From: Rhizobium sp. L43 | GTDB taxonomy: Bacteria; Pseudomonadota; Alphaproteobacteria; Rhizobiales; Rhizobiaceae | Direction of reading: 5' to 3' | Assembly: GCF_002531725.1 (NCBI RefSeq) | Contig: NZ_NWSQ01000008.1 | Span: 1-64,000, forward strand | DNA: 64,000 nt | Shown: positions 52,472 to 60,006 of the stretch, piece after piece | Layout of the letters: every line of letters starts with the position of its first letter | Position numbering within the stretch: the first letter of the stretch is position 1 | Notes under the pieces: model-generated | What the model was told of the DNA's origin: nothing | Seen by the model: the letters and a program-made list of their open reading frames with translations, nothing else | Database searches by the model: none | Position numbers and translations under genes: made by a program

Positions 52472-53100
52472 GCTGCCTTACCCCCGCTGCGCCGGCGCAG
52501 CAGTTTTTCGAACGATGCAAAACAGTAGTCGGTAAAGAGCGCCAGAAATGACGTCAGCAGCCCGCCTGCGATGATCTTTTCGGGAAAGCGCTGGTCGATG
52601 CCTTCGAAAATGATGACGCCGAGCCCGCCGGCATTGATATAGGCGGCAACGGTGGCAATGCCGATGACCGTCACCATGGCAATGCGGATGCCGCCGACGA
52701 TATAGGGCATCGCCAGCGGCAGCTCGACTTCCCAGATCCGCCGTGCAGGGCCATAGCCCATGCCGTCGGCAGCTTCCAATATGTCACGCGGAATGGCCTG
52801 AAACCCCATGCCGATATTGCGGATCAGGATCATCAGCGAATAGGCGGCAAGACCGGTAATCGCGGGTGCCGCCCCGATGCCCATGATGGGGATCAGAAGC
52901 GCAAACAGCGCCAGGCTCGGCACGGCGAACAGGATACCGGTGAAGATGACGATCGCCGTAAAACTCCGCGGCCGCCTCGCCGCCCATATTCCGACGATCA
53001 GCGAGATCACCAGGGCAATGCCGACCGAGGAAAAAACCAGATAGAGGTGCTCCACCAGCGCGTCGAACAGCCTGTCGAGATGTTTGGGGACCCATTTCAT
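52468..53100 (-). CDS. Betaine-type ABC transporter permease 2 (OpuCD/YehY type)
   Basis: This 210-residue permease shows the same core as its partner (ILEAADGMGYGPARRIWEVE, then LPLAMPYIVGGIRIAMVTVI) and GGLGVIIFEGIDQRFPEKII near the C-terminus. The ATG at 53100 lies 37 bases after the PhnD-like gene. It is coupled by 4-base overlap to permease 1. Both resemble osmoprotectant/choline systems in which the permeases are about 210 residues long with a separate binding protein. Confidence 0.9.
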   Translation of the reverse strand: MKWVPKHLDRLFDALVEHLYLVFSSVGIALVISLIVGIWAARRPRSFTAIVIFTGILFAVPSLALFALLIPIMGIGAAPAITGLAAYSLMILIRNIGMGFQAIPRDILEAADGMGYGPARRIWEVELPLAMPYIVGGIRIAMVTVIGIATVAAYINAGGLGVIIFEGIDQRFPEKIIAGGLLTSFLALFTDYCFASFEKLLRRRSGGKAA

Positions 53101-53137
53101 CGTCGAGACCTCCGCATCGGGGCGCTCTTTTGCCTGT

Positions 53138-53956
53138 CTACCATGAGATCCCCAATCTGCGATCGGCGTCGTCGGCTCTTAGCGGCAGAACATCGTAGGC
53201 CGACGGAGCCACCGCCGAAAATCGCCTGAGGCCGAGCCGGTCCAAAACCGCCGCTCCCTCGGGCGTTTCATGCAATGTCGCCAGGTTCCGCTGCAACGCT
53301 GCGGCGATGTTCGACGGCAATGTCTGCGCGGCAACCAATAGCGGCGCAGGAAGCGGATCGGTCGTCGCCAGAATGCGGAGACCATCGATCGCGTCGGGTT
53401 CGTGCATCTGCAACAATTGGAAGGCGTAAGCGTCGATCGCGCCCACATCGATCCTGCCGTCCCTGAGGGCTGCGACGATGCCTGACGGGTTGAGCAGCGG
53501 TCCGACCGTTGCACTTTGCTTCATCTTGTCCGCAAATCGGCCGGCAAGGAAGGAACGCGCCGCGTGATAGCCCGATTGGGAATCGCGCACGGTCCAGCCC
53601 CAGCGCGCGGCAGCGAGATCCGCCACCGCCTTCACTGGCCCGGTGGAGGCGACAAGGATATGGCTGGCATAGAGCGGCTGATCCAAAGACCATGCCTCGC
53701 TCGAGACGGGTGCAGCAAGCACAGCCGGCCTGGCGCCCTCGGACATGCGCGAAAACGGATAGCCGCACATGAAGACCGCTCCCATGTCCGGCCTCGCCCA
53801 TAACTCCGACAGAGGCGCCGGTGCTGCATGAGCAATGATCTCGAGTTCGACGCCGGAACGTGCGCCGACCAGCGCAAACAGCGCGTCCCACAGGCCGCGA
53901 ATGCGTGGACTGAGATTATACATTCTCGAACAGGCGATCGGCTTGGACATGACCAT
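53138..53956 (-). CDS. Cytoplasmic PhnD-like substrate-binding-fold protein
   Basis: The 272-residue protein has no signal peptide (MVMSKPIACSRMYNLSPRIR). The body is a type 2 periplasmic-binding fold as in PhnD/SsuA proteins: FMCGYPFSRMS, LYASHILVASTGPVKAVADL, RWGWTVRDSQSGYHAARSFL, ALRDGRIDVGAIDAYAFQLL. The GxxA/GAID-type motifs match phosphonate/thiamine-precursor binders. Without an export signal it probably senses or binds a ligand in the cytosol, or is exported by an unrecognised route. It lies 5 bases after the OCD-family gene and 37 before the permeases. Confidence 0.72.
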   Translation of the reverse strand: MVMSKPIACSRMYNLSPRIRGLWDALFALVGARSGVELEIIAHAAPAPLSELWARPDMGAVFMCGYPFSRMSEGARPAVLAAPVSSEAWSLDQPLYASHILVASTGPVKAVADLAAARWGWTVRDSQSGYHAARSFLAGRFADKMKQSATVGPLLNPSGIVAALRDGRIDVGAIDAYAFQLLQMHEPDAIDGLRILATTDPLPAPLLVAAQTLPSNIAAALQRNLATLHETPEGAAVLDRLGLRRFSAVAPSAYDVLPLRADDADRRLGISW

Positions 53957-53961
53957 GGCAA

Positions 53962-54966
53962 TTATGCGAACCGCAGCCGCTGGCCGATCTTCATCTCTCT
54001 GGCCTTGTCGACCATGGCGGCGCCGAGCGCCACATCGGTCGTGCTGAGGCCGCGATGCCAGAACAGGATCGTTTCCTCATCGCTTTCGCGGCCGGGCTTC
54101 AGGCCGCAGACGATCTGGCCGATTTCGGCATGCAGGTTCTCGGCGGTCACCTTGCCCTCGTCGACGTGACGGCGCAGCGCTCCGAACGGTTTGCCGGGAC
54201 CGCATTGCCCCCAATCGTCGACGACGACCTTGTCCATGATGTCGGTGAGATCGAATTCGAGCGCGCTCATCGTGCCATAGGGCACGACGAAGGCCCCTTT
54301 CTTCACCCATTCGGTCTTGAACAGCGGCGCCGGTTCCGGCAGGCGGCTGGCCTCGACCATGATGTCGGCGCCCTTGAGGCAATCCTCCCAATTGTCGGTG
54401 ACGATGATCTTCTTGCCGATATCCGCCTCAAGACGCTTGGCGAAGGCATTGCGGCTTTCCGGGCGGCGCGAATGCACGCGGATTTCTTCGAAGTCGAACA
54501 GATGGTCGAGAAGCCGGACGTTCCAGTAAGAGGTTCCGCGTGCGCCGATATGGCCGAGCACCTTGCTGCTCTTGCGGGCGAGATATTTTGCGCCAAGCGC
54601 GGTCACGGCGCCGGTGCGCATGTCGGTGATATCGGTTGCGTCGATGATGGCCTTCGGCACGCCGGTGTTCGGGTCGAACAGGTTGAGCACCGCAAGCTCC
54701 GAAGGCAGATCGACCTTGTAGTTGTCGACGAAGTCGCCAACGACTTTGACGCCGGCATAGTTCAGCGCTTTGACATAGCCGCGAAGTACGTTGAAATGGC
54801 CTTTGTCGGAGCTCTCCGGCACAAGATGGACACGCGGTTCGATAACGGTTTCGCCCCTGCCCTGCGCCTCCAGCGCCATCGACACCGCATCGAGAATCTC
54901 GTCATTGGTCAGCGCCAGCGCCTTGGCATCGAGGGCGTTGAGATAATCGATCCAGATTTCCTGCAT
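53962..54966 (-). CDS. Ornithine cyclodeaminase/mu-crystallin family protein
   Basis: From the ATG at 54966 (MQEIWIDYLNALDAKALALT; GGAGAAACGGGA upstream) the protein has 334 residues. It carries the family pattern: EPRVHLVPESSDKGHFNVLR, YAGVKVVGDFVDNY, LNLFDPNTGVPKAIIDATDI, DMRTGAVTALGAKYLAR, then a Rossmann strand VLGHIGARGTSYWNVRLLDH. The family contains ornithine cyclodeaminase, alanine dehydrogenase and ketimine reductases, all acting on amino/imino acids with NAD(P). Its place inside a betaine transporter operon suggests amino-acid-derived substrates. The reaction cannot be fixed from sequence. Confidence 0.8.
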   Translation of the reverse strand: MQEIWIDYLNALDAKALALTNDEILDAVSMALEAQGRGETVIEPRVHLVPESSDKGHFNVLRGYVKALNYAGVKVVGDFVDNYKVDLPSELAVLNLFDPNTGVPKAIIDATDITDMRTGAVTALGAKYLARKSSKVLGHIGARGTSYWNVRLLDHLFDFEEIRVHSRRPESRNAFAKRLEADIGKKIIVTDNWEDCLKGADIMVEASRLPEPAPLFKTEWVKKGAFVVPYGTMSALEFDLTDIMDKVVVDDWGQCGPGKPFGALRRHVDEGKVTAENLHAEIGQIVCGLKPGRESDEETILFWHRGLSTTDVALGAAMVDKAREMKIGQRLRFA

Positions 54967-55044
54967 TTCCCGTTTCTCCACATTCCTGTCCGGCTGCCAC
55001 CGGACGGATTTTCCAACAAATACCGGTAGGGATCGTCGCGACAG

Positions 55045-55074
55045 CCCGCGGCCGGATCGATACCCGGCCGCGGG
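55045..55074 (-). other. Intercistronic stem-loop after the betaine-type binding-protein gene
   Basis: Perfect 11-base GC-rich arms (CCCGCGGCCGG at 55045-55055 and its complement at 55064-55074) with an 8-base loop lie 10 bases past the binding-protein stop on the transcribed strand. No T-run follows. The arrangement parallels the hairpins at 3491-3516 and 37324-37350. Confidence 0.72.
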
Positions 55075-55083
55075 GCATGACAA

Positions 55084-55971
55084 TCATTTCGGCAGCAGGC
55101 CGTTTTCCTTGAGGAAATCGACCGCCACGTCCTTGGCTTCCTCGTGATCGGTCTCGACCTTGGCATTGAGGACCCGCATCTTCTCATTGTCGAGATGGGA
55201 GCCGACCGCTTCCAGCAGGTCTGCTACCTTCGGGTTGACCTTCAGCACGTCCTGACGGACAACGGGGGCCACATAGTAGGGCGGAAACAGACCCTTGTCG
55301 TCTGCCAACGGCACGAGGTTCTTCGAGCCGATCTGCCAGTCGGTCGCGGCGCCATTGGCGACGTCAATGTCCTTTTGTTCCAGCGCGTCATAACGAAGGC
55401 CAAGCTTGGCAAACTGCTTGAACTCCTTGAACTCGGCGTCGTAGACACGCTTGAGGCCGGGCAGGCCATCGGCGCGGTCCGGAAATTCAGCGCCGCCGCC
55501 GAAGACCAGGGTCTTCGAAACCTTGGCGAGATCCGACAGGCTTTTCAGATTGTTGGCCTGCGCAGTTTCCTGCCGGACCACGATGACATAGCCATTGTTG
55601 ATGCCGCTCGGCTTCAGCCATGTGAGGTTGAACTGCTTGGCGTAGAAGTCCTTGACCTGCGTATAGACCTTGTCGGCATCGGTCGACATCTCGCCCTTGA
55701 CGACGGAAGCGAGCGCCGTGCCGGTATATTCCGGATAGAGATCGATCTCGCCGGCTACCAATGCCTGGTGAGCAATCAGCGTGCCGCCGAGGTTGATCTT
55801 GCGCTCGACGGTGATGCCGGCATTTTCCAAAACGGCGGCATACATTTCGGCGAGGATGAACTGCTCGGTGAAATTCTTGCTGCCGACCTTGATGGTCTCC
55901 GCGGATGCAGACTGGAACATGCCGGCTGCCATGATGCCGGCTGCAAAGATGCCTTTTGTCCAATTTTTCAT
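55084..55971 (-). CDS. Periplasmic quaternary-amine-binding protein (OpuCC/OsmF type)
   Basis: Starting at the ATG at 55971 (GAGGG 7-8 bases upstream) the protein has 295 residues with a Sec signal peptide (MKNWTKGIFAAGIMAAGMFQ, cleavage after ASA). The mature start ETIKVGSKNFTEQFILAEMY and the motifs EIDLYPEYTGTALASVVKG and NAAATDWQIGS-like ANGAATDWQIGS are typical of the OpuAC/OpuCC family binding glycine betaine, choline, carnitine or related betaines. Separate hairpins precede (56007-56035) and follow (55045-55074) the gene, hinting at independent tuning of its expression within the operon. Confidence 0.9.
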   Translation of the reverse strand: MKNWTKGIFAAGIMAAGMFQSASAETIKVGSKNFTEQFILAEMYAAVLENAGITVERKINLGGTLIAHQALVAGEIDLYPEYTGTALASVVKGEMSTDADKVYTQVKDFYAKQFNLTWLKPSGINNGYVIVVRQETAQANNLKSLSDLAKVSKTLVFGGGAEFPDRADGLPGLKRVYDAEFKEFKQFAKLGLRYDALEQKDIDVANGAATDWQIGSKNLVPLADDKGLFPPYYVAPVVRQDVLKVNPKVADLLEAVGSHLDNEKMRVLNAKVETDHEEAKDVAVDFLKENGLLPK

Positions 55972-56006
55972 AACCATTCCCTCTTGTTGACTTTTCAATG
56001 AACGAA

Positions 56007-56035
56007 CCGACGGCATTCCCCGGAATAACCGTCGG
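56007..56035 (-). other. Stem-loop upstream of the betaine-type binding-protein gene
   Basis: CCGACGG (56007-56013) pairs with CCGTCGG (56029-56035), extended inward by ATTCC/GGAAT (56015-56019 and 56021-56025 region) with small bulges. It lies 36 bases before the ATG and about 50 after the HAL-like stop. It could be an mRNA-processing hairpin or an operator. Confidence 0.5.
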
Positions 56036-56085
56036 CATGACCGGTCGGCGCCCTGCCCTTCTTGCCGGGGCGGTGGCGAACCGGC

Positions 56086-57591
56086 TTATTGCGGGCCACG
56101 CCCGATCAATGCGGCAATCGTCGCAAAATCCGGCCCTTGCGCGCGATCCTCTTCAAGCGGCGGCACGTGGCTGCGCACGAATGCATAGGCCTCAACCGAT
56201 CCCTTGCCCAATTCGCCCGAGACACCGCGCAGCTCGATGGCCTGTACTGAGGCGATCAGTTCGATGGCGACAAGATAGCGCAGGCGCTCGACGATCGCCT
56301 GGGTCTTTACCAAAACGCTCGGCGCCATCGACGCCTGGTCTTCGATGCCATCGGCGACAGGAAAGGGCGAGAGCGAAACCGGCATGGCGAGATGGCGGAT
56401 TTCGGCTTCCATGGCCGAGACGGTCTTTTGCACGGTCGCAAAACCGGTCCGGCTCTGGCCCATCGGGGTCAGGAAGCGTGGGAGGTCGGACATGCCGGGC
56501 GACATGATTTTCATGATCCGATAGGCGGTGCCTGCCGCGCAATGCGCCATCGCCTGCCCCAGCCTTTCCCAGGCAAGCACAAAGGCGGTCATGTCGAAAT
56601 TGCCGTGTGCAAGAATGACGCCCTCGGAGGCGATCACGACCGGATTGTCGCTGGAGCTGACGAGATCTATCTCCGTCGCCTGCCTTGCCTCGTCGATCGC
56701 ATGCCTCAACGCGCCCCAGACCTGCGGCGTGCAGCGGTAGCTCAAAGGATCCTGGAGACGTCTTGCGGCATCGGCGGCAAGCAAGGAGCTTCCCGAAAGC
56801 AGCTCCATCAGTTGAGCCGCGACGCGGCGCTGCCCGAAGGCTGGTCTCGCAGCCAGGGCGCGATCGTCGAAGACGCTGACATTGGCCCGGAAGGCTTCGA
56901 AATTAACGGCAATCGCCTTCAGGGACCAATCGAAGAGCCGTTCGATATCCTCAAGCGCCAAGCAGGCAAGGCCGATGGAGAGGCTGTTGGCCACGACAAG
57001 CGCATGCCCGTCCTTCGGCGCCAATTCGAGAGGCTTCAGGCCGGCCCGTTCAAGAGCGGCGGCGGCCGGCAGCACGTCGCCGCCAAGCTCGATCTCGCCG
57101 AAGCCAAGCAGTGCCCGGCTCATATGGGCAAGCGGAGCCAGATCCGCCGCACCGATCGAGCCCAATGACGGGACGACGGGATGAAGACCTGCATTGATGG
57201 CGGCGATCAGACCTTGGAAGACTTTCAGCGAAACGCCGGAACCGCCTGCCGCCATGCCGGCGGCCCTGACGGCCATCATCGCCCGCACGGATTCCTGTGC
57301 TAGCGGTTGTCCGACGCCGACCGCGCGGGCTTGCGGCACACGCATCTGGAAGGCCACCAGATCCTCCGTTGCAAGTCGTGTATCGACCCCCGCTCCCAGT
57401 CCCGTCGTCAGGCCATAGACCGGCAGATCCTTTTCCGTATAGCGATCGACGACGGCGCGCGCCGCCGCAATCCGGGCCTCAACCTCGGCGGAGATTTCGA
57501 TCCTGGCGTGACGACGGGCAATTGCTGCGATGTCCTCGATCGTCGGCGGCGCCGCGCTGAGGGTGACCGATGGAGAATGGGGGGCGCTCAC
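56086..57591 (-). CDS. Histidine ammonia-lyase-family protein lacking the MIO triad
   Basis: The 501-residue protein is full length for the HAL/PAL family and starts at a GTG overlapping the regulator stop (GTGA; CGGAG upstream). Canonical HAL has GSVGASGDLAPLAH, where Ala-Ser-Gly cyclises to the MIO electrophile. Here residues 144-155 read GSIGAADLAPLA: the Ser-Gly is gone and the loop is one residue shorter. Tyr59 (VYGLTTGLGAG), Gln280 and Arg286 (LQDPLSYRCTPQV) remain, but the HAL active-site His is replaced (VPQARAVG, 85-92) and Tyr280 of HAL is Leu283. The protein cannot deaminate histidine by the MIO route. Ergothionase, a HAL relative eliminating trimethylamine without MIO, is the best functional model. 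Confidence 0.85.
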   Translation of the reverse strand: MSAPHSPSVTLSAAPPTIEDIAAIARRHARIEISAEVEARIAAARAVVDRYTEKDLPVYGLTTGLGAGVDTRLATEDLVAFQMRVPQARAVGVGQPLAQESVRAMMAVRAAGMAAGGSGVSLKVFQGLIAAINAGLHPVVPSLGSIGAADLAPLAHMSRALLGFGEIELGGDVLPAAAALERAGLKPLELAPKDGHALVVANSLSIGLACLALEDIERLFDWSLKAIAVNFEAFRANVSVFDDRALAARPAFGQRRVAAQLMELLSGSSLLAADAARRLQDPLSYRCTPQVWGALRHAIDEARQATEIDLVSSSDNPVVIASEGVILAHGNFDMTAFVLAWERLGQAMAHCAAGTAYRIMKIMSPGMSDLPRFLTPMGQSRTGFATVQKTVSAMEAEIRHLAMPVSLSPFPVADGIEDQASMAPSVLVKTQAIVERLRYLVAIELIASVQAIELRGVSGELGKGSVEAYAFVRSHVPPLEEDRAQGPDFATIAALIGRGPQ

Positions 57592-58355
57592 TGTTTCTCT
57601 CCGAGAATGGCGACGGGTTTACAGGGACCTTTGGTCGAGCGTGCTTCGAGCCGATATTGCGCGCCGGGATAATACAGCAGCGCGCATGTCACGACGGCCT
57701 CGCCCGACCAAGTCCTTCGAAAGACACGCAGGCAAGGATGATCATTTTTCAGGCCGAGATATTTGCGGACCGCCGTATCCGGTTTGACGGCCTGGACGAC
57801 ATGTTCAAATGCCGTGATCGGCGCCACCTTGGTCAGATATTCGTTCGGCGTCATGCTGCTGAAATCGGTCGACAGATAGTCGGGCGCGATCAGCGGATTG
57901 ACGTAGCGCTCCTCGACCTGAATGGGCTCATCGTTTTCCAGGTGCACGATCAGCGAATGCATCACCGCAGCTCCGAGGGGCAGTTCGAGCGCGTCGGCAA
58001 CGTTGGCATCCGCCTTCATCGAGCCGGCCTTGACGATCGCCGCCTTATGCGTGTGACCCCGCTCCAGTATTTCGTCGGCGATGTTGCGGATTTGAAGCAG
58101 ATCGACGTCGAGATGTTTTGGCGACACGAAGGTTCCGATGCCGGCGGATCGCTTCAGCACACCCTCGAACATCAACTCCCGCAGCGCCCGGTTCGCCGTC
58201 ATGCGGCTGACGCCGAATGCCGCCACCAGTTCGCTTTCGGAGGATACTCGGTCTCCCGGCCGCAGCTTGCCCTCGGCGATGTCGGCCAGGATCCGCTCCT
58301 TGATCCTGATATAATGGCGCGCCTCGCGGCCGGCCGGTTTGACCGCTTTCGTCAT
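57588..58355 (-). CDS. HutC-like GntR-family repressor (UTRA domain)
   Basis: Starting at the ATG at 58355, which overlaps the MaoC-like stop (ATGA), the protein has 255 residues. The winged helix (HYIRIKERILADIAEGKLRP, then VSSESELVAAFGVSRMTANR) and the UTRA ligand-binding domain (NIADEILERGHTHKAAIVKA, then IQVEERYVNPLIAPDYLSTD, LTKVAPITAFEHVVQAVKPD) are those of HutC, the urocanate-responsive repressor of histidine utilisation. A perfect TGTATATACA-centred palindrome at 61573-61588, ahead of the operon, fits its operator. The natural inducer is probably an unsaturated acid made by the HAL-like enzyme. Confidence 0.88.
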   Translation of the reverse strand: MTKAVKPAGREARHYIRIKERILADIAEGKLRPGDRVSSESELVAAFGVSRMTANRALRELMFEGVLKRSAGIGTFVSPKHLDVDLLQIRNIADEILERGHTHKAAIVKAGSMKADANVADALELPLGAAVMHSLIVHLENDEPIQVEERYVNPLIAPDYLSTDFSSMTPNEYLTKVAPITAFEHVVQAVKPDTAVRKYLGLKNDHPCLRVFRRTWSGEAVVTCALLYYPGAQYRLEARSTKGPCKPVAILGEKQ

Positions 58356-59203
58356 GACAGCCTCGCCATGCCATTGTCGAGGATGGTCACGCCCCGTGAC
58401 GCGACGATCCCCCTGAAGCGAATCTCGGCATCGTTCCGCCACATCTGCACGGTGATCGTTTCGCCGGGAAAGATCGGCGCGCTGAACCGCGCCGCGATGG
58501 CGCTCAAGCCGCTGGCCATGCTTGGATCGATAGCAGCGACAATGGCGTAGCCCGCATAACCGAAGCTGCAGAGCCCATGCAGGATCGGCCGGTCGAAACC
58601 GCTCCTGGCGGCTGCCTGCGGGTCGATATGCAGCGGATTGAGATCGCCGTTCAGGCGATAAAGCAGAGCGGCATTTGCCGGAATGTCGATATTGAATTCG
58701 AAGTCCGGCTCTCGGTCGGGGACTTTGGACAAGGGTTCAGGCGCAGACCCCGCAGACCCGCATCCACCGTCGCCGCGGCAGGCGTTCGTCTGGACGATCG
58801 TCGCGATCGGCTCGTCACCGTTTGCGGTTGCGATCAGCCGCTCGAAGCTGACGAACATGCCTTTCTCGACGCCGCGGTCGACCACCGACAAGACGTGCGA
58901 CCGGGAGATCAGCGGTACATCGAGGGGGACCGGCCGATGGATCGTCAGGCGATGTTCGGAATGCACCAGACGCGCCCAGTCCACGCCCGTCTGCTGCATC
59001 CACGGGCCCGGATGCGCCACGATATTGGCAAGCGTCGGCGCGGTCACGAGATCGCGTTCATAGACGTAGTTCAATGCCTTCTCGTCGAGCGCGTTGATGC
59101 CGTAGCCGACCGACAGGGCATAGAGAATGGCATCCCTTGCGGTGACCACATGCGTCGCTTGCGGCACCGGAAAATCGAGGATGGATTGGGCCGACAGGGT
59201 CAC
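58352..59203 (-). CDS. MaoC-like (R)-specific enoyl-CoA hydratase (double hotdog)
   Basis: The 283-residue protein has the length and layout of eukaryote-type 2-enoyl-CoA hydratase 2: an N-terminal hotdog (ARDAILYALSVGYGINALDE) and a C-terminal MaoC hotdog with the hydratase-2 motif YRLNGDLNPLHIDPQAAARS, including the catalytic Asp/His, and PILHGLCSFGYAGYAI. Start is a GTG overlapping the SDR stop (GTGA). It would add water across an alpha,beta-unsaturated acyl-CoA. Flanked by an SDR and a CoA-transferase, it fits a beta-oxidation-like branch. Confidence 0.82.
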   Translation of the reverse strand: MTLSAQSILDFPVPQATHVVTARDAILYALSVGYGINALDEKALNYVYERDLVTAPTLANIVAHPGPWMQQTGVDWARLVHSEHRLTIHRPVPLDVPLISRSHVLSVVDRGVEKGMFVSFERLIATANGDEPIATIVQTNACRGDGGCGSAGSAPEPLSKVPDREPDFEFNIDIPANAALLYRLNGDLNPLHIDPQAAARSGFDRPILHGLCSFGYAGYAIVAAIDPSMASGLSAIAARFSAPIFPGETITVQMWRNDAEIRFRGIVASRGVTILDNGMARLS

Positions 59204-60006
59204 GATGCGGCTCCGTCGGATGCCACGGGTTTGCGAACGCCACCGGACAGGCGGATACCGCCGTCGACGGAAAGCAATTCACCGGTGACGAAGTCTGCCC
59301 CCTGCACAAGCCAGACAATGGCGCCGGCAACATCTTCCGGTGTCGCCACACGGCCGAGCGGCGCGCTTTCCGAAAATCGCTTGGCAATGACGCCATAGGC
59401 ATCCGGCCCGAGCGTGTCGCGCATCCAGCGCGTATCGATAATGCCAGGGCAAACCGCGTTCACCCGGATATCGGGACCGCAGGTGCGCGCCAGGGCCAAG
59501 GTCAGCGCATTGAGCGCGCCCTTGGAGGCCGTATAGGCAAGCGAGCTGCCGCCGCCGGTAAAGGCGACATTGGATGAGACATTGACGATCGCACCGCCGC
59601 CGCTGTCCCGCATGGCAGGCACAGCCGCCCGGCACATCTGATAGGCGCCGATGACATTGACGCCGAAGACATTCTGAAAATCTTCGGCCGACAATGTCTC
59701 CAGATCGAAAGGATCCGATTTAACCGTCATTGCGGCGTTATTCACCAGGGCGTCGAGCCGACCCCATCGTTTGACGGCAGTCGCGACCATGCGGCGGCAG
59801 GCCGCGTCATCGGCAACGTCGGCCTGGACGATTTCGACCTCCGCGCCGAGACTGCGGCAGACATCGCCGGTCTCATCGGCCTCTTTCTTGCTGCTGTTGT
59901 AGTTGACGACCACCCGGGCACTGCGCTCGGCGAATTGTTTTGCGCATGCGGCCCCGACACCCGTTGCCGACCCCGTGACGATAATGACGGCGCCATCGAT
60001 TTTCAT
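59200..60006 (-). CDS. Short-chain dehydrogenase/reductase (FabG-like)
   Basis: From the ATG at 60006 (overlap ATGA with the CoA-transferase) the protein has 268 residues. NAD(P)-binding TGSATGVGAACAKQFA, DVADDAACRR, the NNA motif LVNNAAM, catalytic Ser in IVNVSSNVAFTGGGSS, YTASK and VNAVCPGIIDT are all present, so it should be an active classical SDR. In this operon it may oxidise a 3-hydroxyacyl-CoA made by the MaoC-like hydratase. An Arg/Asn-containing segment (VVVNYNSSKKEA) after strand 2 suggests NADP preference. Substrate is inferred. Confidence 0.85.
   Translation of the reverse strand: MKIDGAVIIVTGSATGVGAACAKQFAERSARVVVNYNSSKKEADETGDVCRSLGAEVEIVQADVADDAACRRMVATAVKRWGRLDALVNNAAMTVKSDPFDLETLSAEDFQNVFGVNVIGAYQMCRAAVPAMRDSGGGAIVNVSSNVAFTGGGSSLAYTASKGALNALTLALARTCGPDIRVNAVCPGIIDTRWMRDTLGPDAYGVIAKRFSESAPLGRVATPEDVAGAIVWLVQGADFVTGELLSVDGGIRLSGGVRKPVASDGAAS

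Noticed and set aside
56086..57591. Calling the HAL-family gene hutH (functional histidine ammonia-lyase)
   Set aside because: The Ala-Ser-Gly triad and the active-site His are missing, and no hutU, hutI or hutG homologue is nearby.
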